Below are positions 19,201 to 27,626 of a stretch of DNA of 64,000 bases, piece by piece. The stretch covers positions 62,001 through 126,000 of the forward strand of contig NZ_CP100403.1 in NCBI RefSeq assembly GCF_024218795.1, read 5' to 3'. This DNA is from Halorussus aquaticus. Its GTDB lineage: Archaea; Halobacteriota; Halobacteria; Halobacteriales; Haladaptataceae. The notes below the pieces were generated by a model. The model worked only from the letters and a program-made list of their open reading frames with translations, did not search any database and was not told where the DNA came from. The translations under genes and the position numbers were made by a program. The stretch's first letter is position 1. Every line of letters starts with the position of its first letter.

Positions 19201-20096
19201 TCATCGGACAGGCAACCAGTGGTTCAGCAGCCGACGAAGAGAGGGAGAAAGACGCGGACACCATTAATTCCCTGTTTGGAAATATGGGATCCGTAGAGTC
19301 AGAAGAGTCGGCCACAGAAGAGGAGACGAATCCCGTCGACGAAAACGGATCGTCGCCAGTACAGGCAGGTGGTGTGACCGTCTCGGATGACGAACTCCGA
19401 CGGCGCGGACTCACTCACGACGACATCCGGTTCTTGACTCGCGTCCTCGACGTGATGAACAGGGACGCATCGAATCATGGACTCATGGATTCAATGAGTG
19501 CGTTCAAGGACGACTTTGATGACCTGGACGTGCAGCGGCTCATCGACCAGGACCTGCTGGAAGAAGGGCGAGCCTGCAGTCGGAAGTACTACACCGTCCT
19601 CCCGGCAGGGCGTGAACTGCTTGGCCAGAAGCTCAAGGTCGGCCCTGGTCAAGGAGATATCGGCGAGAAAACGCCGCATAAGGTCGGTGTGAAGCTACTC
19701 GAGCTGTGGTTAGAAGCGCGCGACGAGGTCGTACAGGTCGAACCCTACTACGAATACGACGAGGAGACGGTGTTCGACGTCGCCGCCTTCGACGCTGACG
19801 GAGAACTCGTGTGGGTCGGTGAAGCGGAACTCCCGAGTAACAACAAACACGCGCCGGTTGACGACTATGACAAGCAGAGTGCGGTGGACGCAAACGTTGT
19901 CTGGGCGTTCAACAGACGCGAGACAGCTGTCGAGGTGCTGGATCGACTCGCAGAGGCCGACCGGATAGAAAGCAGTGTGAGTGGGCGTGCAGCCCGTCGA
20001 TTCTCGGATATCCGGGAAGCCGTCGAATCGTTCGACGCAGAAGGGATGACGACGATTCGGAGCTTCAACAAGCTCGATGAGGAGTTCAATCCATGA
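16281..20096 (+). CDS. coupling-protein-like ATPase (TraG/VirD4/HerA class) with extra C-terminal domains
   Basis: 1271 residues. Residues 1-480 are a family-specific N-terminal region. The ATPase core has Walker A ASTGGGKSKAIVND near 510 and Walker B NLIIEEAAPVAST near 777, plus a final arginine-rich strand set. After a disordered acidic linker (about 950-1030) comes a winged-helix-like segment (1040-1125), then a domain with DVAAFDADGELVWVGEAEL near 1165-1185 that looks like a restriction-endonuclease fold. Coupling proteins bring the DNA to the secretion channel. The extra domains might bind or cut DNA, which matters because no relaxase gene is seen nearby. Confidence 0.82.
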   Translation: MREYLRVTPTSEGLDPEGIPRVLESLHKLTTTESTGLAQKLNPLHSDTPLRFEFLALSEGADDPVEFFYGADGHLDTLEKRLRSIYPETFDIERVDVDVASRLIQPVEFTRAEFLEHYKVGQLQYEFGPDEQHELVDEDRSQDQTPAAEASPFADGGAAVESSAGHFVEVGDTALELAPPSEIPDEQPLTTLEKPTETDEGTILARPTIDAISPVGVRWSGSTTRKNDWMTSLTPFASGDGDDALVAVDQPGATLASLVDHLMEAASPVAFQVVFQRRASWQSDAEVRKEDLVDGRDTFFQEVVGSFLEVEDQRSDHDEKQLRESVEKRIEYIDAKNPKRSFTANIRAVGVPTGDEARDELAAQMDSLRPVFDPVDGPYYEVKGKRLRADGFREKTKEKNAQTALRQLLDREITTGRGKTRPDFVLSGTELANFLLVPSSEQLTVEGTRGTRAEQQSRNPLPWPNPDLVQQFQEGMAIGYALDENGEPRPDPIRVPPDLLTTHYGRFASTGGGKSKAIVNDALSLRETTGGPVVIVDPKGDGMCANYLRCHYERFNGLDDVYQFRVPETVPAFSFFDIRPALEVGRNREDAIQDKVDHFHDILRMIMGREQYGQAFVANEILSYLIKALFDEEYGSDVFGLDDLFAAALRMQRERTVPPVSADNRNVEESLTRHFAKDDHRFQVSMDAVGNRLDKLREDAHLRRIFSHVPEQNDAGEYVDNRFDFREFLDEDATVLFDLGDLRPEAQRAITLLLLSNLWDAVQVRRRDGKTDYENLTNLIIEEAAPVASTKLVSEQLLPQGRSFGLSMGLVMQFPGQVRNRNERAYDEVLNNIKTKLIGNISIERDLAESLAHEDLSPTDLRNRVNTLPSGEWIAQLPSPSFGKTGPAPFSVKPLPIAAGHPESDEPLSVEQEDHFESVALLRLSERTQTQYGLAEAPSESETTDDEGWGSRPNVGQSASAGSANPVDSTQSSFIGQATSGSAADEEREKDADTINSLFGNMGSVESEESATEEETNPVDENGSSPVQAGGVTVSDDELRRRGLTHDDIRFLTRVLDVMNRDASNHGLMDSMSAFKDDFDDLDVQRLIDQDLLEEGRACSRKYYTVLPAGRELLGQKLKVGPGQGDIGEKTPHKVGVKLLELWLEARDEVVQVEPYYEYDEETVFDVAAFDADGELVWVGEAELPSNNKHAPVDDYDKQSAVDANVVWAFNRRETAVEVLDRLAEADRIESSVSGRAARRFSDIREAVESFDAEGMTTIRSFNKLDEEFNP

Positions 20097-20977
20097 GCTG
20101 GCGCCAAGCTACGCGCGAGGAGATTTACCGGTACTACACGGAGGAGTTCCCCTCGTACGTCGACGAACTCCCGTCGTTCATCACAGCGGAAGGGCCGAAA
20201 CAGTACGCACTCGCGTTTCGAGAACCCCACCCGGTACGGAAAGACGGAGTCCCGGATAAGGACTTCATCCGACGAGACACCTGGCAAACGAACACCTCCG
20301 GAGAGCGGACCTCAGCAGCATTCCACGACTTCGACGATATCCTCGAGTTCATCCGCTACCCAGCACGGAATGATCCGCTCGGACGGAGTGACTTCGCGCT
20401 CGCAGATCCCGACCTGCTTGACAAACCAGATCCACATCCCGATGCAGTGTACTACGCCCTCGATCATTGGGAACGGCCGTGGGTGCTCCTCGTCGATATC
20501 GACGCGAAAACGATAGCCCGAGAACGAGCAACTCGAACGGTATCGGACGGGGATGTTTCGGGAGACAGCGAGGAACTGCTCGATGCTGTGGGAGTTCTCG
20601 AAGCGGATCCAGCAGGCTACCCGTATTCTTTCGCTGATATCGAACGGGCCATTGACTACGGTTTCGAGGTGCGAAATATTTTCGAGGATGACTTCAACGC
20701 CGAAGAGACAATGGTGGTGTACAGCGGCCAGGGCGTTCACGTCTATCTTCTCGATACCGATCCTGCTCATCGATATGACGCCAAGAGTCGAGAAGTGCTG
20801 AACGACCTTCTGCAAGACACCTACGAGATTCCCATCGACCCAGTGGTTACCGCCGACCGTCGTCGAGTCGCCCGGCTCCCCTACTCGTTGCACGCTGACG
20901 TCTGCAGTATCGTCACGCCGATAGAGAGCCCGAGCTTCGACGTTCGGTCTGCGACACCGGAGGTCATCCAGTCGTGA
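20093..20977 (+). CDS. PriS-like archaeo-eukaryotic primase catalytic subunit
   Basis: 294 residues. All three primase motifs are visible: the metal-binding DID in WVLLVDIDAK (about 133), YSGQGVHVYLL (about 210) and RRRVARLPYSLH (about 258-268). The N-terminal LPSFITAEGPKQYALAFRE-type region is also usual in PriS. The protein would make primers for replication or for second-strand synthesis after transfer. It overlaps the coupling ATPase gene by four bases (ATGA) and the PriL-like gene by four (GTGA), so it belongs to the transfer operon. It is distinct from a chromosomal priS by context. Confidence 0.85.
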   Translation: MSWRQATREEIYRYYTEEFPSYVDELPSFITAEGPKQYALAFREPHPVRKDGVPDKDFIRRDTWQTNTSGERTSAAFHDFDDILEFIRYPARNDPLGRSDFALADPDLLDKPDPHPDAVYYALDHWERPWVLLVDIDAKTIARERATRTVSDGDVSGDSEELLDAVGVLEADPAGYPYSFADIERAIDYGFEVRNIFEDDFNAEETMVVYSGQGVHVYLLDTDPAHRYDAKSREVLNDLLQDTYEIPIDPVVTADRRRVARLPYSLHADVCSIVTPIESPSFDVRSATPEVIQS

Positions 20978-22485
20978 GTCAATCGACCCCTGTCGAGGAC
21001 GAGCGTACTGCCTACCGCGTTGCGACGCTCCCGCTCGAATACGGCACGACACGCATCAACCAGCTGTTCACTCGGGGCTACAATCGCTACATCGTCGACG
21101 GCGAAGACCAACCAGAAGATCTGTTGAACGACCTCGAGCGGTTCGGGACGGCGGCGTTCAAAGAAGATATCAGGACAAACGCTGCGGAGGAACCGTTCGT
21201 CGACGAACCGGGAACACTCGCCGTCCTCGCGACGTTGAGCGCGATCTGCGTCAAGGCGCATCCCAAGTTCGAACACGCTCCGCCGCGAAAGGTACAGGTC
21301 CTCTACGATATTCGAGAGTTGTACGTCAACAATCTCGCTTCCCTCCTTCGAGAATTCGGTAATGGAAGTCTCCAACAGGATATCGCAGAGGTACTGTACG
21401 CGAAAGGTCCCGGAGAGGACGGCCCGCACCCCGGCCGCGTTTGTACAGGGATCAAGGAGATGCCCGAGTTCGGTGAGGGATTGTATCTCGAAATCCCAAT
21501 GGCTGCAGCATCGAGGAAGTGCCTCGTCCACGCCGACACCGAGACAGGAGAGGCCGGAGAACTGCTCACTCACGTTAAGGACAACCGTCTCTACGTGCCG
21601 GTCGGTGATTTCGATACGAAGTATCGCGAGTACGCCAGACGCGCGTTCAAGAAGCTCCTGCGAGTCCAGGAGGAGAACCTCTCCGAAGACCAGCTCACGT
21701 GGCTAACGACGAATGAGTCGGCCATCACAGACCGCATCGACCGCTTCATCGAGACGGGACACCACGAACGGATCTGGCGAGACTGGAACCCTGGTGAACG
21801 GACTATCCGTGTGCTTCGGGACGCGATTCGAGACGCTCCAGACGAAGTCGCTACGCTGGGGAATTTCTACTCAGCGAAGGAGCTGTTTGAAGCAGTGGAG
21901 GCGTACGATCCGGAAGCGGGCTGGAAGCGAGACGTGTGTAATCGCATCTCGAGTCCACGGAGTCTCGGAAATCTTCTCGCATCCCAGCGCGACCACCGGA
22001 GCCTCACTATCCGACAGCACGAAAATACGAACCGCTATCGGATTCAGGAATCTACGCGTGGCGTCCAGCCCCTCACCATCGAATCAATCGAGGACCTGTT
22101 TGAACTCCCCTGCATGGCGAACATGGCCGAACGCCTCCACAAGAAGAAACCAGTCCGAAAGGACCTGTACAACTTCGCCCGGATGGTGATGTGGCTGCCA
22201 CAGTATCAGGACAGCGACCTCGAGACCATTGTCACAGATCTCAAGGACGTCTTCTCGCGGTGGCCGTGGTACGATGAACAGGTCACCGACTACCAGATTC
22301 GCTACGAGTTCTCGAACACGATTGGAGGCGACACCCCGCTTCCGATGAACTGCGACAACGACGATATGCAGCGGTACTGCATCGGACAGGATGAGTGTCC
22401 ATACTCGATCTGGGGGAGTCTCCCCTTCCCGGATGAGATGTACGATCGTCTGGATGAGGCTGGATCTACGGGAGAGGAGTTCTAG
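20974..22485 (+). CDS. PriL-like primase large subunit
   Basis: 503 residues; GTG start in a GTGA overlap with the PriS-like gene. The C-terminal part carries the iron-sulfur PriL pattern: C380 in ELPCMANMAERL, C460, C469 and C475 in the segment MNCDND...YCIG...ECPY. The C380-C460 distance (80 residues) equals that of the first two cluster cysteines in eukaryotic PriL (287 and 367 in the human protein); the later spacings are shorter. The N-terminal half (about 1-180) has a helical PriL-like start, including DIRELYVNNLASLL. PriL stabilises PriS and takes part in primer initiation. The middle region is not recognised. Confidence 0.75.
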   Translation: MSQSTPVEDERTAYRVATLPLEYGTTRINQLFTRGYNRYIVDGEDQPEDLLNDLERFGTAAFKEDIRTNAAEEPFVDEPGTLAVLATLSAICVKAHPKFEHAPPRKVQVLYDIRELYVNNLASLLREFGNGSLQQDIAEVLYAKGPGEDGPHPGRVCTGIKEMPEFGEGLYLEIPMAAASRKCLVHADTETGEAGELLTHVKDNRLYVPVGDFDTKYREYARRAFKKLLRVQEENLSEDQLTWLTTNESAITDRIDRFIETGHHERIWRDWNPGERTIRVLRDAIRDAPDEVATLGNFYSAKELFEAVEAYDPEAGWKRDVCNRISSPRSLGNLLASQRDHRSLTIRQHENTNRYRIQESTRGVQPLTIESIEDLFELPCMANMAERLHKKKPVRKDLYNFARMVMWLPQYQDSDLETIVTDLKDVFSRWPWYDEQVTDYQIRYEFSNTIGGDTPLPMNCDNDDMQRYCIGQDECPYSIWGSLPFPDEMYDRLDEAGSTGEEF

Positions 22486-22733
22486 CTTTGCTGGGAACCA
22501 ATAGGTTTGATCAAAGCGGCCCTGTTGAGAATCTCAGGCGCTTACTGTTCGTTGAGGCCGTGCTGAACACAGAGCACAAACCTTGCAGAGCAATAGATCC
22601 CGAAAGGCCGAAACCATAGAGAGATGTTTTTGCGTTTTGTGCACTCCTTGTAGGTTTCCAAGGTTGGTTGGATTCTATCAATGGTAGGATAACAACCATT
22701 GATTCTATTACGCGTCGTTTTTCCTGTACTGAT
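22486..22733. other. intergenic stretch, possible insertion-element debris
   Basis: No gene is supported. The sequence around 22520-22625 lacks long frames and has the look of the end of an insertion element (a CCCTGTTGAGAATCTC start and a CCCGAAAGGCC block), but no matching inverted end could be confirmed. It separates the GC-rich transfer operon from the less GC-rich HEPN gene. Confidence 0.25.
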
Positions 22734-24134
22734 ATGGTCGATGACGAATATTTGAACCCAGTTTTGGAGAAAATTCACTATGTTCCTATTCCAGATGAGC
22801 CTCATGTTCAAATTGCGGAAGATTCCTCGTTTGACTACGATGTCGAACGACTCATCACAGAAGGGCTTGGTGTGGACCCTCAAGCAAAACGGCATTCACT
22901 TGAGACGCTCCGTCGTGGATTCGTCCCTCTGCTTTGCGATGCAATTGAGCAGGCGGCGACATCTAACCAGTCGGAGGTAGAGGCATTCAAGGATTACAAG
23001 GCTGAATTTTTCCGGTCTATCGTCCACCGTGATGAATACACGTATCGGATTATTTTTCCGCTTCAGCAGAGTTGTGCCGATGCGCTGAACGAACCGGTAG
23101 CCGTGCTAGGTCACGAGTTGCAACCAGCTGACCACGCTGAGCTGGAATCCGGGTTGGAATCATATTCGGCTCGCGGTACGTCAGAATCCTACACAGAGGC
23201 GGCTAACCTGTTTCGTGAGTACGACGGGGAGTACTGGCAGCTTCAGATTGATGCTAGAGACAATGCGTTTGCGTATCAACGCGCAACAACTGTTCTCCGT
23301 TATTTCTACGGAATTCTAAATCAACTAATGCTACGATGGAGACGACTGAGATGGACAACAGATGGCGAGCCGACTCAAAGATCAGCCCCAGGACTGCGGC
23401 TGCCGGCGGGCATGCTGGTGTACTCGAATACGGCAGCAGAAACTCGCGATGAACATGCTCAGCTGACGATCAAACGAGAGTCAATAACTAAACAAGGAGG
23501 TCGCAGCTCAGCATTGGATGCCTATAGCTCTCTTCCCCAATTGCCATCGCTTGATTCACTTACCGAAGCTCAAGAGAGGCTATTCGCAGCAGCCACTTCA
23601 TATCAGAAAGGGTCGAGCACAGCCAACGCGAATGACGCGTTTTTCGCATTCTGGCGCGGGATTGAGGTCTTAGACGTGAGCGAGCAGTTAAGTAACGAAG
23701 AGCTTGTCACCCGAGCACGACAAATTCTCTGGTCAGTCAGTGGCTCAGATTTAGGTAATCCTGAGACACGGAAGGGAGGACTCCGGTTCGAAAGGTCACG
23801 CCTGTTGGACGCAATGGACAGGCTCGATGAACTCCGTAACAGGATGGTGCATGAGGGGCCGGGGGTAGAGATTCGGCCAATAGATGTCGTAGCCGCGAAA
23901 ACATTACTTGACGCGTATTTTGATATCTACTTTGAATATTGGGACAAGGCCGATACACAGGCCTTCGAGAAGCTGTTGGATGGATTCGCCCTCTCATCTG
24001 ATGAACGCTCCGACCGAATTGCAGATCTGGAAAATCAGATTGATATTTTGAAAGAAGCAGACGAATTTGACACACAGAGAATACGTGCCGACCATGAGGA
24101 TGATATATGGTGGCCAACCATTCCAGACTACTGA
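22734..24134 (+). CDS. HEPN-domain protein (ApeA-like), candidate defence gene
   Basis: 466 residues. The C-terminal third has the HEPN arrangement: ANDAFFAFWRGIEVLDVSEQ, then LDELRNRMVHEGPGVEI near residue 368, where R-N-x-M-V-H is the R-x(4-6)-H ribonuclease motif. A 40-residue C-terminal coiled-coil-like tail follows. The overall shape resembles proteins with an ApeA N-terminal domain and HEPN end, known from anti-phage loci. It is monocistronic, less GC-rich than the flanking backbone, and lies between the transfer operon and the 24396 gene, so it is likely cargo. The start at 22734 follows sequence without domain signal. Confidence 0.65.
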   Translation: MVDDEYLNPVLEKIHYVPIPDEPHVQIAEDSSFDYDVERLITEGLGVDPQAKRHSLETLRRGFVPLLCDAIEQAATSNQSEVEAFKDYKAEFFRSIVHRDEYTYRIIFPLQQSCADALNEPVAVLGHELQPADHAELESGLESYSARGTSESYTEAANLFREYDGEYWQLQIDARDNAFAYQRATTVLRYFYGILNQLMLRWRRLRWTTDGEPTQRSAPGLRLPAGMLVYSNTAAETRDEHAQLTIKRESITKQGGRSSALDAYSSLPQLPSLDSLTEAQERLFAAATSYQKGSSTANANDAFFAFWRGIEVLDVSEQLSNEELVTRARQILWSVSGSDLGNPETRKGGLRFERSRLLDAMDRLDELRNRMVHEGPGVEIRPIDVVAAKTLLDAYFDIYFEYWDKADTQAFEKLLDGFALSSDERSDRIADLENQIDILKEADEFDTQRIRADHEDDIWWPTIPDY

Positions 24135-24395
24135 ACTTTTGCTGAGATGTAGATTCGATTCCAGTCGCAGTAACGGTGTTCTTTGAACTCGGAGGCTGAA
24201 CGAATCCTCGGTATTCCGCACTTTTCTCCCATCGATTACAATGGAGTTCAATAAACTATAAAAGTCAGATCTGAAGCTATAAGCTCTGTTGAATGTCGTA
24301 GAAGCTGTATTCCATGAAATTCCATTCTTCGAACTGCGCGTAGAATACCGGTGTCAGGACCAGATATTTAAGTAAATTTGGCGTGTTATAACCAA
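24135..24395. other. intergenic region with a short reverse-strand coding remnant
   Basis: On the reverse strand, 24351 to 24277 reads FYAQFEEWNFMEYSFYDIQQ-like sequence with no start, probably the end of a lost gene. A TATA-like ATATTTAAGTAAA at about 24363-24375 lies some 26 bases before the ATG of the next gene, fitting a leaderless promoter. Confidence 0.35.
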
Positions 24396-25931
24396 ATGGC
24401 AGTTTCAAGCCGTCTCGGTGTTCTGCTTGTGGCCCTCAGCGGGGCTGCCCTCTTGCTCGTTGACGGCTTCCGATCTCCTCCTGGACTCTGGTACGCGAGC
24501 GGAGGTATCGTCGCTGGGATAATGTTGATTGTATATACATCGATAACACCGTCTTCCCGTCGTACAAAGCCTTCCTCCTACCCAACACCATCTCCGAGCA
24601 CGCATTCCGACTCCAAGGCGGAATCAACGACAGATAAGACTGGTTCAGAGCAAACAGCCCATTTCACAGAATCAGCTACTCAAAAGCCAGACCCAGCGAT
24701 TGGAAAAGACTCGGAACAGGTAGAATCACGTCCTTCCGAGGATCCGGAACTGCCGTCGACCACGGCGAAAAGATCACAGCGTCTTCCAGTTGATTCCCAG
24801 ACTATTGAGCGAACAACTTCGTATGCCAAGACTTCAGGTGTGAGGGATAGGGCAAGCACGTCGACCTTTCGGAATAAAAACGCCACATCAATGGTTTCGA
24901 AGGGACGAGGTCCATCCTCCGGAACCGATAACACGTATTTCAAGCCAGTCGATTCGAGTAACGAGTTCAAGTTCCTCCAAGTCGATACGAAGTTTAGTTA
25001 CGTCGATGTCGATTTTGGACCGGAATTCATCGGTCTCGACCCAATTCCGGATCTTATTGAGGTTGATATCGGCCCCAGCGCCGTGAGCCAGGAACTCGTC
25101 CGAAGCCCGGTCGAAATAAAAATCTCAGCAATGCTCAAAGCGTTGCTTGGACCTACTCCACCCGAGAAAGGTGCTACGACCACAAATGACAATACGGAGA
25201 CGTTAACGGTAACAGACAGACATACTCATCAACGGGTGAACGAAGCCCATCCAAGACGAAAACAGGCTACCCACGATTCGCAAGAGACACAGCACGATGA
25301 GTTGTATCAGTATACGAATCGGACCGCCGACCCACTAACGGCCTTCAGCGGGATGAACCAATCAACCGAAAGGCGGCCACAATCACCCAACCACGAACCA
25401 GAAAATCATCACCGACCGCCCGCTGACGTGACCGGCTTCGGCGGCTGGAAAAACAAGACTGCGACCGGCAGAGAATTCTACGAGGACCGGCCCTCCCACA
25501 GAAGGGATCCACCCACGCAAGAAGCAATCCGTACGCAAGATTCGAGGTCAGTCGGAGGATCGACAGCCGGCGTCGGACTGGATTATTCACCGCCACGGTG
25601 GGAGCCGCCGCAGTGGGACGCCGATCCCTTTGGAATGAGCGACTTCGGTGCAGGACTCGCCGAGCGCGAGGAATCAGCGTTCGGAACTGTTGAACAGGCA
25701 GAACCCAGCTTTGGAGCGTTCGATCAGGTGCCCAGTGTGTCGATCGAGAAATCGGAAGTAGATCCAGGATTCAGTGAGGAGGTATTCGGGCTGGATGGGT
25801 TTGCGGAATCACGAGAAGAAATGGTAGGTCTGCCGGGCTTCGATACTGGGAGTGGCTCGGGCCCACTGTTTCCTAACGCAGAAGGTTTCGTCTCGAATGA
25901 AAATCTTGAGGAAGATTGGCTGTCGTTTTAG
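24396..25931 (+). CDS. membrane-anchored low-complexity protein
   Basis: 511 residues. Two N-terminal hydrophobic helices (about 4-24 and 31-48) are followed by a long Ser/Thr/Pro-rich, probably disordered stretch. A short folded-looking part (about 185-260) has three similar strands, FLQVDTKFSYVDVDF, FIGLDPIPDLIEVDI and LVRSPVEIKISAML. The end is an acidic tail with repeated FG/GF units (VFGLDGFAESREEMVGLPGF). No family recognised. The promoter is visible 26 bases upstream. It lies downstream of the transfer operon, so a role in the cell envelope or DNA-transfer apparatus is possible but unproven. Confidence 0.65.
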   Translation: MAVSSRLGVLLVALSGAALLLVDGFRSPPGLWYASGGIVAGIMLIVYTSITPSSRRTKPSSYPTPSPSTHSDSKAESTTDKTGSEQTAHFTESATQKPDPAIGKDSEQVESRPSEDPELPSTTAKRSQRLPVDSQTIERTTSYAKTSGVRDRASTSTFRNKNATSMVSKGRGPSSGTDNTYFKPVDSSNEFKFLQVDTKFSYVDVDFGPEFIGLDPIPDLIEVDIGPSAVSQELVRSPVEIKISAMLKALLGPTPPEKGATTTNDNTETLTVTDRHTHQRVNEAHPRRKQATHDSQETQHDELYQYTNRTADPLTAFSGMNQSTERRPQSPNHEPENHHRPPADVTGFGGWKNKTATGREFYEDRPSHRRDPPTQEAIRTQDSRSVGGSTAGVGLDYSPPRWEPPQWDADPFGMSDFGAGLAEREESAFGTVEQAEPSFGAFDQVPSVSIEKSEVDPGFSEEVFGLDGFAESREEMVGLPGFDTGSGSGPLFPNAEGFVSNENLEEDWLSF

Positions 25932-26450
25932 ACCGGTCTATTAGTCGTCACGTCTTGTCATCCGTGAGGAAACCACCACAATTGCTATATTTTCATAGGA
26001 GGTGTGGTTCGAAGAAGTCAAGATCCCCGTCATGCACTTTTCAGGCCCTGTATCGTCTGCTTTCGACCGAAATGGTCAAGTCCTCGACGAGTCGTAACGA
26101 ATTGCAGTCAATTACTGTAATTCGCTGTTGTCTGGTTTCGCTCAGAATATGACGCCGCTTCTCTCGAATTCGAGGGTCTCACCACCCCGTCAAGCACAAT
26201 TATTCCAGACAACCGTATCTTGAAGTTCGTCAAGGACATTACTACCGCCTTAGAACTGCTCGACGTCCCTCTTGTCTGATTTAAGCCTGTTTCGACGCCC
26301 TTTGCACCTCCAGATTTGTCCAAAGGAAGGCTAGGGTACAACGGTGCAAACGCCGCTGGCTCTCTCGGGCCGAAGGGCCATCAAACGACGATCGTCTATA
26401 GCCGATATATCAGAGTTCACCCAATAGATAGTGATTCGATTCGCGGTGGA
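25932..26450. other. 520-base gap with a gene fragment
   Basis: No intact gene. A forward frame from 26196 to 26279 reads as the end of a protein (PDNRILKFVKDITTALELLD, then a stop) without a start, so it is likely a remnant. The rest shows nothing I can support. Confidence 0.3.
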
Positions 26451-26478
26451 GTTTGTCTCCCCCGAGAGGGGCGAGGGG
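26451..26478 (+). promoter_or_regulatory. T-tract plus hairpin element (copy a)
   Basis: GTTTGT is followed by a CCCC arm, the loop CGAGAGGGGCGA and a GGGG arm (26459-26478). The ATG of the next gene is 54 bases after the T-tract. Member of the hairpin family described in the findings; the loop ends in CGA rather than TGC. Confidence 0.6.
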
Positions 26479-26504
26479 CTGTCGTAAGCGCCCACTCAAC
26501 AACC

Positions 26505-26948
26505 ATGTCTTCAGAACACGAGCAACAGCGATCACGACTTCACGCTGAGCAAACTGAGCAACCGAGCGACGAACCGTGGACAGATCTCGAACTGACGATC
26601 CCCCACAACAGAAGTCCGACTGCCGTCGTCTCACTCGTCGAGTGCGCGCTCGTTGAACTCACCCACGAAGACGTCGGAGCCGAGATCGTTTCGACCAGCG
26701 TTGCGGGAGTGAAGCGGACACAGTACATCGCCACCGACGACGTCGGCCAACGGTTCCAGAAGCGGTATTTCGACGAGCGGCTCGGCCAGCACGAAACGAC
26801 AGTCAGTCGTGAAACGGTTCGTGACGAGCTGGTCAGCCGACTCACACACCAGTCGTCACTGGGCGGTGAGGTAGGTCAGAATGACGTTGACGGTGGTCAA
26901 GACAGCTTCTGCGTGAAACCAGCTCGAGAGCTCCGATTTCAGGAGTGA
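26505..26948 (+). CDS. hypothetical protein
   Basis: 147 residues. The middle has a segment VGAEIVSTSVAGVKRTQYIA followed by GQRFQKRYFDERLGQHE, suggesting a small mixed alpha/beta fold. No known family. Preceded by a hairpin element and followed by the first long-spaced inverted repeat, so both of its ends carry signals of this mobile element. The ATG at 26505 is preferred; the frame extends upstream through non-coding-looking sequence. Confidence 0.6.
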   Translation: MSSEHEQQRSRLHAEQTEQPSDEPWTDLELTIPHNRSPTAVVSLVECALVELTHEDVGAEIVSTSVAGVKRTQYIATDDVGQRFQKRYFDERLGQHETTVSRETVRDELVSRLTHQSSLGGEVGQNDVDGGQDSFCVKPARELRFQE

Positions 26949-26952
26949 TGTT

Positions 26953-26994
26953 TTAACCAACACTTGGACAATCGAATTACCCGATGTTGGTTAA
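26953..26994. promoter_or_regulatory. long-spaced inverted repeat (site 1)
   Basis: TTAACCAAC (26953-26961) and GTTGGTTAA (26986-26994) are perfect 9-bp inverted arms with 24 bases between them. The site lies just after the 26505 gene and 90 bases before the DUF7342 start. It is one of four such sites. Confidence 0.7.
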
Positions 26995-27084
26995 GGAATT
27001 GTCAACCTGTGTATCCCAGCCCATCCAAGTCAGGAAACTATTCCCTGAAGTAAGAACTATATCCTTCGCCCTGCAATTCCGAGT

Positions 27085-27618
27085 ATGTCCGAAACAGACG
27101 CCACCGATGGGACTCCCCCCTTCGAGGACGCGTTCAGCAGCGATGACGTCGAACAACGCATCTATGGCACCATCCTGCAAACCCGCGAGCCGACGACGGC
27201 GAGCGCGATCGCCGACATCGCCGACTGTGACCCCAAGACCGCCCGGAAGTACCTAGGCTGGTTCGACGATTTGGGAATCGTCACCCGGCACGATAGCCAT
27301 CCGGCCACCTACGAACGGAATGACGCGTATTTTGAGTGGCGACGCATCAACCAGCTCGCAGCCGACCAGTCCGTCGAGGACCTGCAGGATCGGGTTCGTG
27401 AGCTGACGACGCGCATTACCGAGTACAAGGCGACGTACGACGCCGCGTCACCGGCCGCCGTCGACGCCGTCGCCGCTGCGGAGGGCAGCGACGAGCAGAC
27501 CATCGACGACGTGTACAGCGACCTCGCCGACTGGGCGACCGCCCGCGAGGAGCGTGACCGCTACGAACGCGCGCGCCAGCAACGCACGGGTGGCGAGCGC
27601 GAACAGGCGTCCGGGTAG
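27085..27618 (+). CDS. DUF7342 winged-helix protein, likely antitoxin of the TumE pair
   Basis: 177 residues with an N-terminal winged helix (about 18-75; ASAIADIADCDPKTARKYLG) and a long helical C-terminal part with a charged end (REERDRYERARQQRTGGERE). It is a paralogue of the gene at 6157. The stop is eight bases before the TumE-like gene, which matches the order of a two-gene toxin-antitoxin operon. Such antitoxins usually bind the toxin and their own promoter. The inverted repeat at 26953-26994 is upstream and could be its operator. Confidence 0.85.
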   Translation: MSETDATDGTPPFEDAFSSDDVEQRIYGTILQTREPTTASAIADIADCDPKTARKYLGWFDDLGIVTRHDSHPATYERNDAYFEWRRINQLAADQSVEDLQDRVRELTTRITEYKATYDAASPAAVDAVAAAEGSDEQTIDDVYSDLADWATAREERDRYERARQQRTGGEREQASG

Positions 27619-27626
27619 CTCGCTCG

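Noticed and set aside
22500..24300. HEPN gene as a transposon with matching ends (CTGTTGA near 22520 and 24286)
   Set aside because: The two short matches are in direct orientation, only about seven bases long, and no transposase is present.
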